The notes under the pieces were generated by a model, which was not told the origin of the DNA, searched no databases, and worked only from the letters and a program-made list of their open reading frames with translations. Positions 41,246 through 50,529 of a DNA stretch of 64,000 bases are shown here, in pieces. Positions within the stretch are counted from its first letter, which is position 1. Each line of letters starts with the position of its first letter. This DNA is from an uncultured Caldilineaceae bacterium (GTDB taxonomy: Bacteria; Chloroflexota; Anaerolineae; Caldilineales; Caldilineaceae), in the NCBI GenBank assembly GCA_958295915.1, contig OY282381.1, positions 3,556,722 to 3,620,721 on the forward strand, read 5' to 3'. A program made the position numbers and the translations under genes.

Positions 41246-41274
41246 GATATATGATTTTCGAGGGATGGGAACAA
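41246..41274 (-). promoter_or_regulatory. Promoter of the small ORF at 40970
   Basis: On the minus strand TTGTTC (41274-41269), 17 bases, TATATC (41251-41246), 28 bases before the ATG at 41218. Confidence 0.45.
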
Positions 41275-41339
41275 TATAGATCGAATTGGCGCGGCAGCCA
41301 AAGAATGGGGCACAGAGGGAACAGCCGGGCGGTCGACAT

Positions 41340-41445
41340 AGGATGAATGTAACGCCAAGACGCAGACGCCGCAGGGACGCAATGAAATCTCTGGTTTTCT
41401 TTGCGTCTCCGCGTCTTGGCGACCCTGCCTTCCTTTTCAAGATCT
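41340..41445. repeat. Foldback repeat, family A
   Basis: GGATGAATGTAACGCCAAGA, central GCAATGAAATCTCTGGTTTTC, return arm CCGCGTCTTGGCGACCCTGC. Nearly the same as 36172-36275. It ends about 55 bases before the fadN start. Confidence 0.75.
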
Positions 41446-41500
41446 GGACAGAAAGAAATCTGTGCGCGCGGCAACACAGTGCACCACCAGGAGCAGCCCT

Positions 41501-43972
41501 ATGAGCGAACCAATCACCCATGTGACCGTCATCGGCGCCGGCACGATGGGCGCGGCCATCGCCGGCCACCTGGCCAATGCCGGCATCTCCTCCCATCTGC
41601 TGGATGTGACGCCGACGGAACTGACGCCAGCCGAGCAGACCCAAGGTCTCTCGCTGCACGATCGCGCCGTGCGCAACCGCATCGTCCAGACCGGATTCGA
41701 ACGGATGACACAGGCCAGGCCGGCCAATCTCTTCAGCCCGGCGCGAGCCGATCTGATCACCCTGGGCAATATAGAGGACGATCTGAATGCTGCGGCCGGG
41801 CAGAGTGACTGGATTATCGAAGCCATCGTCGAGCGGCCGCGCCCCAAGCAAGAGCTGATGGCGAAACTGGACGCCGTGGCCCCAGCGGATGCGACCATCA
41901 GTACCAACACCTCTGGCATTCCCCTCCACATCATCAGCGAGGGGCGGAGCCAGGCATTCAAACGACGCTTTCTGGGCACTCACTTTTTCAACCCGCCCCG
42001 CTACCTCCACCTGCTGGAGATCATCCCCAGCTCCGAGACGGATGCGGCGATTGTCGCGCGCATGAAAGCCTTCGCCGAGAAGCGTCTGGGCAAAGGCGTC
42101 GTCATAGCCAAAGATACCCCCAATTTCGTCGGCAACCGCATGTTCAGCTACATCCAGAGCGACCTGATGGAGTTCGCCATCGCAAACAGCTACACCATTG
42201 AGGAGGTGGACCGCCTGACCGGCCCGCTCATCGGACGGCCCAAAACCGCCACCTTCCGCCTGTTGGATGTGGTGGGCGTCGACGTGGCCGCGATGGTGGG
42301 CGAGAATCTCTATGACCTGATCCCCGACGACGAGGACCGGGATATCCTGCGAGGGCCGCTGGGATCCGCCGTGCTCAACACGCTCCTGGCGAACCGTCTC
42401 TTCGGCGGCAAAAGCGGCCAGGGCTTCTACAAAACCGTCTTGGACGAGAAGGGCAAAAAGAGCTTCTGGGGACTGGATTTGAAAGCCGCTGCCGAAGGCA
42501 AACTGGACTATATCGAACCGGCCCGCGCCAGCTGGGCCAGCGTCGACGATGTGAAGAACGAACCGCTGCCCGAACGCCTGCGTCGCCTGGTCGCGCGCTC
42601 CATGGCCCGCCAAGATAAACCCGCTGACCTGCTCTGGCATACCCTCAGCCGCACACTGGCCTACGCCTCGAAGCGGCTCCCGGAGATCGCAGACAGCCCC
42701 AAAGAGATCGACAATGCCATGAAGTGGGGCTTCGGCTGGGAGATGGGGCCCTTCGAAATCTGGGACGCGCTGGGCGTGGCCGATACCACAGCCCGTATGG
42801 AATCTGAAGGGGTGTCGGTCGCCGCTTGGGTGCAGGAGATGCTCGCCCGCGGTCACGGGTCATTCTACAAAAGCGAGCAAGAAGGAGATAGGAGAGAAGA
42901 CCCTCTCACTCCTGCTCCCTATAACCCGCGGCGCGGGGAGTATGAGCCTGCCGATGAAAGCGAGCGGGTGGTAAGTGTGGCCGCTCTGAAGCGCGGACGG
43001 GGCGCGCTGGCGGAGAACGACTCTGCCAGCTTGCTGGATATGGGCGACGGCGTGCTGCTCCTGGAGTTCCACACGAAGATGAACGCGCTGGACACAGATG
43101 TCAGCGCTATCGTCAACGCCGCCATCGAGCGCCTCCACGGGGATGCCGCCGGGCTGGTTATCGGGAATCAGGGAGGCAACTTCAGCGCCGGAGCCAACCT
43201 CTTTCTGATTGGGCTGCTGGCCCAGTCCGGCCAGGCCGACCAGTTGGGCGCGGCTATCGACAGCCTGCAACAGATGATCCAGCAGATGCGCCTCGCGCCC
43301 AAGCCAGTGGTGGCTGCGCCCTATCGACTCGCCCTCGGCGGTGGCGCCGAGGTGTCGATGGGCGCCGACCGCATCGTCGCGCACGCCGAACTGTACATGG
43401 GCCAGGTGGAGGTGGGCGTTGGCCTGATCCCGGCCGCCGGCGGATGCAAAGAGTTGGTGCGTCGTCACGTCAACCCGCACATGCAGGAGCAAAACGTCAA
43501 CCCCAGCCCCTATCTCCAGCAGGTTTTCGAGCTGATCGGCTTTGGCAAGGTCTCGACATCAGCGGAAGAGGCCCGTCAGATGGGCTTTCTGGGGCGGCTC
43601 GACCGCATTGTGATGAACTACGATCACCTGCTGGCTGAGGCCAAGGAGGAAGTCCTGCGCATGGCCGACGACGGCTACAGGCCGCCCCCTGTCACCGGCA
43701 ATATCTACGCCGGCGGCCGGGATCAGCTCGCCAATCTGCGAGTTGGCGTTTACTTACTCAGGGAAGCGGGCCGCATCAGCGCGCACGACGCCGCGATCGC
43801 TGACTGCCTGGCCTATGTCCTCTGTGGCGGCGAACTCAGTCAGCCGGCCTGGATGGACGAACAGTACTTTCTCGATCTGGAGCGGGAAGCGTTCATAACT
43901 CTGGCCGGTCGTGCTGAAACCCAGGAGCGCATCTGGTATATGTTGCAGAATGGAAAACCGTTGCGCAACTGA
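41501..43972 (+). CDS. fadN: 3-hydroxyacyl-CoA dehydrogenase / enoyl-CoA hydratase fusion (FadN type)
   Basis: 823 residues from ATG 41501, AGGAG 7 bases upstream. Catalyses two steps of fatty-acid beta-oxidation. The dehydrogenase comes first: VTVIGAGTMGAAIAGHLANAG, WIIEAIVERPRPKQELMAKLD, STNTSGIPLHII, LGTHFFNPPRYLHLLEIIP (catalytic H), PNFVGNRMF. The hydratase/isomerase part follows from about 510: LLEFHTKMNALDTDV, FSAGANLFLI, and APYRLALGGGAEVSMGADRIVAHAELYMGQVEVGVGLIPAAGG. This order is the FadN type, unlike FadB. A polar stretch at about 463-485 (EQEGDRREDPLTPAPYNPRR) looks like a translated family I repeat. Followed by its thiolase partner. Confidence 0.93.
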   Translation: MSEPITHVTVIGAGTMGAAIAGHLANAGISSHLLDVTPTELTPAEQTQGLSLHDRAVRNRIVQTGFERMTQARPANLFSPARADLITLGNIEDDLNAAAGQSDWIIEAIVERPRPKQELMAKLDAVAPADATISTNTSGIPLHIISEGRSQAFKRRFLGTHFFNPPRYLHLLEIIPSSETDAAIVARMKAFAEKRLGKGVVIAKDTPNFVGNRMFSYIQSDLMEFAIANSYTIEEVDRLTGPLIGRPKTATFRLLDVVGVDVAAMVGENLYDLIPDDEDRDILRGPLGSAVLNTLLANRLFGGKSGQGFYKTVLDEKGKKSFWGLDLKAAAEGKLDYIEPARASWASVDDVKNEPLPERLRRLVARSMARQDKPADLLWHTLSRTLAYASKRLPEIADSPKEIDNAMKWGFGWEMGPFEIWDALGVADTTARMESEGVSVAAWVQEMLARGHGSFYKSEQEGDRREDPLTPAPYNPRRGEYEPADESERVVSVAALKRGRGALAENDSASLLDMGDGVLLLEFHTKMNALDTDVSAIVNAAIERLHGDAAGLVIGNQGGNFSAGANLFLIGLLAQSGQADQLGAAIDSLQQMIQQMRLAPKPVVAAPYRLALGGGAEVSMGADRIVAHAELYMGQVEVGVGLIPAAGGCKELVRRHVNPHMQEQNVNPSPYLQQVFELIGFGKVSTSAEEARQMGFLGRLDRIVMNYDHLLAEAKEEVLRMADDGYRPPPVTGNIYAGGRDQLANLRVGVYLLREAGRISAHDAAIADCLAYVLCGGELSQPAWMDEQYFLDLEREAFITLAGRAETQERIWYMLQNGKPLRN

Positions 43973-44020
43973 CAAACCAGTGCCTAATTCCTGATTCTAA
44001 TTCCCAAGGAGCATACAGTC

Positions 44021-45199
44021 ATGATCAGCGCTGTTATCGTTTCCGCCGCCCGTACGGCTGTGGGCAAAGCCCCCCGGGGTACCCTGCGCACGACCCGACC
44101 CGAGGAAATGGCCGCTACGGTGATTCGATCTGTGATGGAGCGCGCCCCCACAGTGGACGCCCAGGATATCGACGATGTGATTATGGGCTGTGCCATGCCG
44201 GAAGCCGAGCAGGGCATGAATGTAGGCCGCATCGCCAGTTTGCGCGCCGGTCTGCCGGTGGACGTGCCGGCCCAGACAGTCAACCGCTTCTGCTCCAGCG
44301 GCTTGCAGACCATCGCCCTGGCAGCTCAGCAGATTATGAGCGGGATGGGTGAAGCCGTCATCGCCGGCGGCGTGGAAACCATGTCCCAGGTGCCGATGAG
44401 CAGCAATAAATTTATGGCCAACCCGACGCTGGCCCAGGAATATCCCGCTGTCTACATCAGTATGGGGCTAACCGCAGAAAATCTGGCGCGTCAGTTTGAG
44501 GTGACCCGAGAAGAGCAGGATGCCTTCGCCAAGCGCAGTCATCAGCGGGCCGCCGCAGCCCAGGACGCCGGCAAATTCGACGACGAAATCGCGCCTCTGG
44601 AGGTGGAAATCACGCTTGGCGAAGGCAAGAATACCCAGACATACCAGACGACCTTCGACAAGGACGAGGGCATCCGCCGAGATACGTCCACAGAGGCGCT
44701 GGCAAAGCTGCGCCCGGTCTTCCACGCCCAAGGGACCGTCACCGCCGGCAATAGCAGCCAGACAAGCGACGGCGCCGCGGCCGTGCTGGTGATGAATGAG
44801 GAGAAGGCAAAGAGCCAGGGACTCGAACCGATAGCTCGCTTCCGCAGTTTCGCCGTCGCCGGCGTCCCGCCGGAGGTGATGGGCATCGGTCCGCTGGCTG
44901 CTGTGCCCAAGGCGCTCAAGCTGGCCGGAGTAAGTCTCGACCAGATCGATCTGGTGGAACTGAACGAAGCCTTCGCCGCTCAAGCTCTGGCTGTCATCCG
45001 CGAGCTGGGGATGGACGAAGACACAGTAAACGTCAACGGCGGCGCCATCGCCCTGGGACACCCATTGGGCTGCACCGGCGCCAAGCTGACCGTGCAGATG
45101 CTCCACGAGCTGGCCCGGCAGGACAAGCGGCTTGGCCTCGTCACAATGTGCATCGGCGGCGGCATGGGCGCAGCCGGTGTTGTAGAACGGCTCAACTGA
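44021..45199 (+). CDS. fadA: Acetyl-CoA acyltransferase (thiolase)
   Basis: 392 residues, AAGGAG 9 bases upstream. Cleaves 3-ketoacyl-CoA with CoA, the last step of beta-oxidation. Nucleophile C91 in [52 protein letters not shown] (catalytic H), and second cysteine in [13 protein letters not shown]. Normal length. It lies 48 bases after fadN, so the two form a fatty-acid degradation operon. Confidence 0.95.
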   Translation: MISAVIVSAARTAVGKAPRGTLRTTRPEEMAATVIRSVMERAPTVDAQDIDDVIMGCAMPEAEQGMNVGRIASLRAGLPVDVPAQTVNRFCSSGLQTIALAAQQIMSGMGEAVIAGGVETMSQVPMSSNKFMANPTLAQEYPAVYISMGLTAENLARQFEVTREEQDAFAKRSHQRAAAAQDAGKFDDEIAPLEVEITLGEGKNTQTYQTTFDKDEGIRRDTSTEALAKLRPVFHAQGTVTAGNSSQTSDGAAAVLVMNEEKAKSQGLEPIARFRSFAVAGVPPEVMGIGPLAAVPKALKLAGVSLDQIDLVELNEAFAAQALAVIRELGMDEDTVNVNGGAIALGHPLGCTGAKLTVQMLHELARQDKRLGLVTMCIGGGMGAAGVVERLN

Positions 45200-45285
45200 G
45201 AAGCGAGGGCAGAGGAGAGAAAAATCCAGGAGTGAGAAAATAGAAGTTGTTTCTCACCTCTACCCTCTCGCTACTTCTGCTGAAT
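45200..45285. repeat. Family I foldback between convergent genes, possible bidirectional terminator
   Basis: GAAGCGAGGGCAGAGGAGAG pairs with CTCTACCCTCTCGCTACTTC, and inside it GTGAGAAA pairs with TTTCTCAC. It follows fadA and overlaps the last codons of the convergent oxidoreductase gene, whose VARG end and stop it encodes. Confidence 0.55.
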
Positions 45286-46393
45286 CACAGTCCCAATCGC
45301 GGGAATTGGGCACCTCCAGCCACTCGCCATCGCGGCGGATCGACTCCTGACTGACCAGACCCGGCAGTGTCATGTCCATGGCCATGTGGATATCGATGGC
45401 CGCTGGTTTGCGGCCTTGCACTGCGTCCACGAAATCCATCACCTCAAAGTAGTCGCCCCCGCCATGGCCGGCGCTGACAGCTTCGGCCGGCGGCTCGCGC
45501 CAGATATCCGGCAGGTATTCCTCCTCGAACCGCTCCAGAGGCGCCCAATCATTGGGATCCCGGCAGAAATCTTCCAGCCAGACCCAGTTGCCTTCACCGG
45601 GGCGTCGCTTGCTTTCGTAGGCGCCTTTGGTCCCCTGGAGCGTGTAGTTGGTCATGGCGTGCGGACGCTTGGAAAGCATGTCTACACGTACGCGGATCAG
45701 TTTGTCGCCGCTCGTCTTGCAGAGGAGCAGCGTCGTATCTTCCATTGCATGCTCCGGATCGCTCCAGATACCCGTGCCGATGCAGCTGATGCGTTCAGGC
45801 CGCTCCTTGATCCACTGCAAACAAGGGCCCAAACTGTGGGTGGGGTAGGTGCAGCCGTTGACGCCGACCTGCCAGTAGTACCGCCAGGTCGGGCTGCCGT
45901 CCGCCATGTGGTGCAGGCTGGAGAGTTCATGCAGATATTCGCCCTCAGCGTAGTAGGTCTCGCCAAAGAGGCCGGCCTCCACCATCGCCTTCACCAGCAC
46001 ATTGGGCTTCATGTACATGTAGTTTTCCGCCATCATATAGATCGCTGCGCTCTGTTTGCAAGCTTGCGCCAGCCAACGGCACTCGTCCAGCGAGACCGCG
46101 GCCGTCACCTCGCTCAGCACATGAATGTCCCGCTGCAGCGCGGCGATCGATTGAGGAGCGTGGTACTGCATGGGCGACGAGACCACCACCACATCGGGTC
46201 TGGCATCGTCCAGCATCGTTTCAAAGACGCTATAGAGCTGGTTGACGCCTGTGGCGCGCCCCGCCTCGCTCAGGGTCTCTGCCTTGGGGTCACAGAGAGC
46301 CACAATTTCGGTTTCGGGGTGGGTTTGAAATGCTTTGAAGAATGAACTGGCGCGGCGCGCGCCCGAGAACGCGACTTTGATCTCCTTGGCCAT
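45260..46393 (-). CDS. Gfo/Idh/MocA family oxidoreductase
   Basis: 377 residues from ATG 46393 (AGGTG upstream). NAD(P)-dependent sugar dehydrogenase-like protein. Rossmann part [33 protein letters not shown] and [16 protein letters not shown]. The usual EKP is SEVTA, and the C-terminal part has [15 protein letters not shown] for the catalytic histidine region. This variant, without the EKP lysine, is found in some members acting on glycosides. Last gene of a minus-strand run (dioxygenase, hydrolase, this gene) with a 19-base gap to the hydrolase. The stop comes from a family I repeat. Confidence 0.87.
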   Translation of the reverse strand: MAKEIKVAFSGARRASSFFKAFQTHPETEIVALCDPKAETLSEAGRATGVNQLYSVFETMLDDARPDVVVVSSPMQYHAPQSIAALQRDIHVLSEVTAAVSLDECRWLAQACKQSAAIYMMAENYMYMKPNVLVKAMVEAGLFGETYYAEGEYLHELSSLHHMADGSPTWRYYWQVGVNGCTYPTHSLGPCLQWIKERPERISCIGTGIWSDPEHAMEDTTLLLCKTSGDKLIRVRVDMLSKRPHAMTNYTLQGTKGAYESKRRPGEGNWVWLEDFCRDPNDWAPLERFEEEYLPDIWREPPAEAVSAGHGGGDYFEVMDFVDAVQGRKPAAIDIHMAMDMTLPGLVSQESIRRDGEWLEVPNSRDWDCDSAEVARG

Positions 46394-46412
46394 TGCTTTC
46401 ACCTGCGCTTTA

Positions 46413-47459
46413 TTACAGATACGTCCCAAAAAATTTTGCTGCCTCTTCAACACCACCCCAGCCATGTCCGCTCGGATGGATCTGCTTCCACAATCGATCC
46501 GCCGCGTCTGCGGCCTCATAAATGCGCTTTACCCCCTCATACCCTTTGCGCAGATCGTGGATAAAGAAACAGTCGTCGTAAATACCCATATCCAGCAACA
46601 GGGGGCGCGGCGCAATCAGCCCGGCGATGTCATCCGTGTCGAACCAGGCGTAGATGCCGGGCACAATCTGTGAGCCACAGAAATTGATGCGATCGAAAGC
46701 GAATGCTTTCCAGGGGTTGATGTAGCCCATAATGTCGGCGGCCGCAATGCGCGGCTCGGCGGCCACGGTCCACGCGGTCATGGTGCCGCCCTGAGACAGG
46801 CCCATCATCCCGATGCGTTTGGGATCGACCTCAAGGCGGCTCTCCAGATAATCGACACAACATTTCATATCCCAGATATTCAGTGTCAGAGGCCATCGGT
46901 TCAGCATGGTGCCGCGTAGATAGTTGACATTACACGGATCGCGGCCAGGGAAAGGGTCGCGCCCATCACGGCGTTCCCCGAAACCGCGTAGATCGGGGGA
47001 AATCGTCAGATAGCCAGCCTTGGCCATCTGCAGGCCGTAGTCGTAGTTATGCGTATCAATGTTGGCGCTCAGATCAGCGGTGGCGCGGATCCCGGCCACC
47101 GCATCTTTCCCATAGAGGCCGTGTCCGTGCGAGCAGATGAGCGCCGCATTCGAGCCATCCGCCGCCATGGTCTTGGGGCGCAGAACCTGACAAGGCACGC
47201 TCATATATGGCTCTGAGTTGAAGACCACGCGCTCGCGAATCAGGTCGCCATCTTCCACACTGCTCTCGACTTCGGCATCCAATGGGACCGGGGCGGGAAA
47301 ATCACCCAATAGCTCCATATATTTGGTCCGCGCTGTCCTGTGCCAACTTTCCCAATCCATCGTCTGCTGATCGAAATGCAGTTTGGGCGTCCAACTTTCG
47401 ACCTGATTGTCCCAATATGCCTGCATAGAGAAGTTGCGTCTCGTCATAGGTATCTTCAT
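46413..47459 (-). CDS. Alpha/beta hydrolase, acetyl-xylan-esterase/dienelactone-hydrolase-like
   Basis: 348 residues, GGGAG upstream. Serine hydrolase: nucleophile S222 in MMGLSQGGT; acid probably in PRPLLLDMGIYDDCF; histidine in HPSGHGWGG. ALICSHGHGLYGKDAVAG gives the oxyanion region, and SPDLRGFGERR and GTMLNRWPLTLNIWDMKCCVDYL are typical of the group that removes acyl groups from carbohydrates. No signal peptide. Lies between a PhyH protein and a Gfo/Idh/MocA protein with gaps of 14 and 19 bases, so it belongs to the same catabolic operon. Confidence 0.82.
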   Translation of the reverse strand: MKIPMTRRNFSMQAYWDNQVESWTPKLHFDQQTMDWESWHRTARTKYMELLGDFPAPVPLDAEVESSVEDGDLIRERVVFNSEPYMSVPCQVLRPKTMAADGSNAALICSHGHGLYGKDAVAGIRATADLSANIDTHNYDYGLQMAKAGYLTISPDLRGFGERRDGRDPFPGRDPCNVNYLRGTMLNRWPLTLNIWDMKCCVDYLESRLEVDPKRIGMMGLSQGGTMTAWTVAAEPRIAAADIMGYINPWKAFAFDRINFCGSQIVPGIYAWFDTDDIAGLIAPRPLLLDMGIYDDCFFIHDLRKGYEGVKRIYEAADAADRLWKQIHPSGHGWGGVEEAAKFFGTYL

Positions 47460-47473
47460 AGGTATCTCCCGTT

Positions 47474-48256
47474 TCAGAGCACCGGATATTGTCCCGAATA
47501 GCCCGAATTTCCACCCAGGATGCCCCGCAACTCATCATCCCTGACAGTTTGCAAGACGTAGCTGGGGACTTCGGTGCCGGGCCAGTTGACAAACCAATTG
47601 GGCGTGAAGCCGTAGAACATGGTATAGCGCGTATTTTCACTCAGAATGGGGACGCCGCTGTGGAGGAGTGTTTCCGTAAAGTGCAGAATGCCGCCAGCTT
47701 GCGCGGTCAACTCCACAATAGGGCATTGCCCTTTCAACGTTTCATATGTCCCCTCAAGCCTGTGAGAACCATCCAGTACCATTGTGCCGCCATCGCCAGG
47801 AGCAACGTCGGTCAGGTAGGTGATGTTGTTGAGAAAGGCGCTGTGAATCAGCTGTGGGTCGCTATCGTGGGCAAAGGTGCCCCATTTGGGGCGCAGGCCC
47901 CGATGCCAGCTCATATTGTCCGGGTCGCGCAGCGCAGCGTAGCGAGTGTGGCGCTGAGGATGGGGCCGTTTGATCATGGCGTGGCAGGTCTCGTATTTGA
48001 TCTCAGCCCCCATCAGCTGACGATTCGCCTCCAGCACCCGCGGGATCATGATCCACTCACGAAAGATTGGGTCACAGTTTACCATGCAGTCGATGTTGAT
48101 AATCTCATCGTCATCAGCATGCGCGACCGGGCGCGTATATTGGGCCTGCCGTTCCAGGGCGGCTTTATAGGCATCGATCTGTTCTAGGCTGAGCGCATCT
48201 TCCTCAAGTACCCAGCCGTGCTCCGCAAAGTGATGCAACTGTTCGTAGGTTAACAT
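47474..48256 (-). CDS. Phytanoyl-CoA dioxygenase family protein with altered iron motif
   Basis: 260 residues. PhyH-type fold: LTYEQLHHFAEHGWVLEEDALS start, NITYLTDVAPGDGGTMVLDGSHR, ILHFTETLLHSGVPILSENTRYTMFYGF with the distal histidine and 2-oxoglutarate arginine. Where the family has H-x-D it reads SWHRG (H118, G120), lacking the carboxylate ligand. An aspartate slightly downstream (AHDSD, 130-133) might substitute, or this could be a subgroup with another metal or halogenase-like site. First gene of the three-gene run down to 45260. Confidence 0.8.
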   Translation of the reverse strand: MLTYEQLHHFAEHGWVLEEDALSLEQIDAYKAALERQAQYTRPVAHADDDEIINIDCMVNCDPIFREWIMIPRVLEANRQLMGAEIKYETCHAMIKRPHPQRHTRYAALRDPDNMSWHRGLRPKWGTFAHDSDPQLIHSAFLNNITYLTDVAPGDGGTMVLDGSHRLEGTYETLKGQCPIVELTAQAGGILHFTETLLHSGVPILSENTRYTMFYGFTPNWFVNWPGTEVPSYVLQTVRDDELRGILGGNSGYSGQYPVL

Positions 48257-48267
48257 TTTGATTCTCT

Positions 48268-48410
48268 CAAGGAACGCAGGGTCGCCAGGACGCCAAGAGA
48301 CTATGATTCGTATGATTGAGAAGATGGCCAGGATAACATCGACTCATAGTCAATCATATCATAGTCAATCATAGTCGCGTCCTTTGTCTTGAATTCATCC
48401 TGTGTCGACC
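48268..48410. repeat. Composite repeat: family A ends around an inner AT-rich palindromic segment
   Basis: Outer parts AAGGAACGCAGGGTCGCCAG and TTGAATTCATCCTGTG are family A ends. Between them is GACTATGATTCGTATGATTG, then CATAGTCAATCATATCATAG and further CAATCATAGTC units. The inner element also appears, shorter, at 50336. The repeat lies between the dioxygenase and the upstream oxidoreductase. Confidence 0.65.
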
Positions 48411-48436
48411 GTCCATTCGTTCAAGTGGCGCGCGTT

Positions 48437-49468
48437 TCAAAACCAATGGGGCGCCTGTGGCCGTTTGGCGCGAATCGAATCGAGAGCCGCCGCACAGACC
48501 GACACAATCTGCGCGCCTCTGCGCGCCGGGATCGGATTGCCAATCTTGCCGTCGAGCAGATCCAGAAAATCGACCACCGAGCGTCCCCAACCATGACCAC
48601 CGACCACCGCATCGGCCGATGCCTCCTGAATAGCAGTCGGCTCCTCGTCGCGGCGATACAACCTGCCCTTCCACAGCGTTCCCTCCGTGCCGTAGACAGC
48701 CAGAAAACCACCGCCCATGCCCTCGCCCATGCCATGACCGGAGCAGCCGCTGGTCACAAAAACCTTGCCGAGGACGCCATTCGCAAACTGGAGGATCACA
48801 ACATAACAATCATCGGCCGGAAAGACCGGAACGCTGAGTTTATTGCTATAGGCGTAGACCTCGCTGACCGCAGAATCGACCGTCCACAGGATGAGATCCA
48901 GAGGATGACAGCCGCCGCCCAGCAGGATATTCTGCGGGTTCTGCTGATCGATGCGCCAGGCTGTGTGATGCGTGCCTTGGGGGGAATAATGGCTCCACAT
49001 GTCGTGGATATAATCGCCTTGGACAAAAAAGATATCGCCAATCGCGCCGCGTTTGGCCATCTGCGCCATCTCGTGCCAGGGGTGCATATAGCGCATGGTC
49101 TGGTCGGTCATAACGTGGACCCCGCTCTGCGCCTCGGCATCGAGGATGCGCTGCGCATCGGCCACCGTAGTCGCCAGCGGCTTTTCCACCAGGGCATGAC
49201 AACCCCGCTCCAACGCCATAACCGTCTGCTCGGCATGGAGGTGATCCGGCCCCGCCACGACCACCACGTCAGGCTGGGTCTCGCGCAAGAGCTGGGCGTA
49301 ATCGCAGCCGGTCGCGGCCTGCGGGTACTGCTTCCGCATTCTGTCCAGCTGCGCCTGCTGGGGATCGACGACCCCCACGATTTCTCCGCGGCCATCGGTC
49401 GTGGCAACTTGGGCCACGCTGCGTCCTGCGCTGCCGCCTCCGCTGATCAGAAATCTGAATTGGCTCAT
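48437..49468 (-). CDS. Gfo/Idh/MocA family oxidoreductase, type I
   Basis: 343 residues, GAGGT upstream. Rossmann part FLISGGGSAGRSVAQVATTDGRGEIVGVVDP, VVVAGPDHLHAEQTVMALERGCHALVEKPLATTV with the EKP lysine, and LGGGCHPLDLILW with the catalytic histidine. Closely similar to the protein at 59685-60719 over its whole length (MTDxTMRYxxPW, FVQGDYIHDMW/FIQGDYIHDMT, VTSGCSG), so the two are paralogues. Lies 20 bases after a PhyH gene. Sugar or inositol-type substrate probable. Confidence 0.9.
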   Translation of the reverse strand: MSQFRFLISGGGSAGRSVAQVATTDGRGEIVGVVDPQQAQLDRMRKQYPQAATGCDYAQLLRETQPDVVVVAGPDHLHAEQTVMALERGCHALVEKPLATTVADAQRILDAEAQSGVHVMTDQTMRYMHPWHEMAQMAKRGAIGDIFFVQGDYIHDMWSHYSPQGTHHTAWRIDQQNPQNILLGGGCHPLDLILWTVDSAVSEVYAYSNKLSVPVFPADDCYVVILQFANGVLGKVFVTSGCSGHGMGEGMGGGFLAVYGTEGTLWKGRLYRRDEEPTAIQEASADAVVGGHGWGRSVVDFLDLLDGKIGNPIPARRGAQIVSVCAAALDSIRAKRPQAPHWF

Positions 49469-49488
49469 AATAACCTCATCCTTTTGTT

Positions 49489-50307
49489 CTATTCCTCCGA
49501 AGTGGGAATTTTATCGGGATCCAGGAAGGCGACATCGCTGTCATCGTCTTCAAATCGGGTCATCCCGACTTCTTTGATGGCGCTGTCCGACGCCTTATCA
49601 AGCGGCGTATAGCTGGGGTGATGGGCTTCCCGGTAGGGATTGTTCCGCGCGGCATTGTAGCAGCAGATGAGTGACCAGCGCGGGCTGTCCGAACGGTTCT
49701 GATCCGAACGGTGCAGGATATTGCAATGAAAGAAGAGAGCGTCGCCTGGATCCATTTCACAATAGACCAATTCAAGACGTTTTTCAACCTCGGCAACGCG
49801 TTCCAGCTCCGCGCCCGCCTGATCTCCGGTCTCTGTATGGGTGATACGACCCAAATGCTGAGAACCCTTCAGCACCTGCATACAACCATTCTCACGCGTT
49901 GCCGGATCGACAGCGATCGAGACGCTCGACAAGAGCGGATAGAGAACGTAGTTGTCATACCAATAACCGTAATCCTGATGCCAGGCCCAAGCGCCCCCGA
50001 CTTTGGCATCCTTTAAGATCATCTTCGAATGATAGTGATAGACCTCGCCCTCGAGTAACTGCTCCATGGCATCGACGACCCGGTGACAGCGCGCATACAT
50101 GCCATAGATGCCATTCCCAGGATGGTTCCACAGTGTAAGACGGACGATGCCCCCTTCGCCATCGGCGCGCCCAAAGGATTGCTGATCCAATCGGCGATCC
50201 TCAATGGCAGTGCGGCGTAGCAGTTCGATCTCTTCGGCATCGAAAAGCGCTCTGACAATGACATAACCGTCGCCATGATAGGCCTGAATCTGTTCGTGTG
50301 TAAGCAT
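49489..50307 (-). CDS. Phytanoyl-CoA dioxygenase family protein
   Basis: 272 residues from ATG 50307 (GAGGAA upstream). Fe(II)/2-oxoglutarate oxygenase. Iron ligands H110 and D112 in AWAWHQDYGYW; distal histidine and arginine in ALFFHCNILHRSDQNRSDSPRWSLICCYN. LTHEQIQAYHGDGYVIVRALFDAEEI is a standard start. Unlike the protein at 47474, the metal site is complete. Next to a type I oxidoreductase, suggesting consecutive oxidation steps. Confidence 0.9.
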   Translation of the reverse strand: MLTHEQIQAYHGDGYVIVRALFDAEEIELLRRTAIEDRRLDQQSFGRADGEGGIVRLTLWNHPGNGIYGMYARCHRVVDAMEQLLEGEVYHYHSKMILKDAKVGGAWAWHQDYGYWYDNYVLYPLLSSVSIAVDPATRENGCMQVLKGSQHLGRITHTETGDQAGAELERVAEVEKRLELVYCEMDPGDALFFHCNILHRSDQNRSDSPRWSLICCYNAARNNPYREAHHPSYTPLDKASDSAIKEVGMTRFEDDDSDVAFLDPDKIPTSEE

Positions 50308-50335
50308 TAAAGCGTTTCCTCTCTTTTCACGTTGC

Positions 50336-50425
50336 CAGAGATGAATGCAACGCAAAGGACGCGACTACGATCGACCATGATTCATAGTCTCTTTGCGTCT
50401 CCGCGTCCTGGCGTTCCTTTCCAAA
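50336..50425. repeat. Family A repeat with inner CATGATTCATAGT segment
   Basis: GATGAATGCAACGCAAAGGA, then ACTACGATCGACCATGATTC, then TTTGCGTCTCCGCGTCCTGG. The centre differs from other family A copies and resembles the inner part of 48268-48410. The remaining bases to 50529 hold no recognised gene. Confidence 0.6.
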
Positions 50426-50529
50426 ACCTGATGACCTTTCCGATCAGTCTGACGATGTACTGCGGGTCATCGGCGCGATTGGGGTCGTTGACGATGCCGC
50501 TGCGTTTGCCATATTGTCGCTCCAGACAA

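Noticed and set aside
40970-42856. A 628-codon minus-strand open frame
   Set aside because: Most of it is the antisense of fadN (41501-43972), which has clear FadN motifs. Only the last 82 codons, outside fadN, look plausible and are listed as a small ORF.
45200-45285. A small RNA gene between fadA and the oxidoreductase
   Set aside because: The foldback is a copy of a dispersed repeat and overlaps a coding end; there is no promoter to support an independent RNA.
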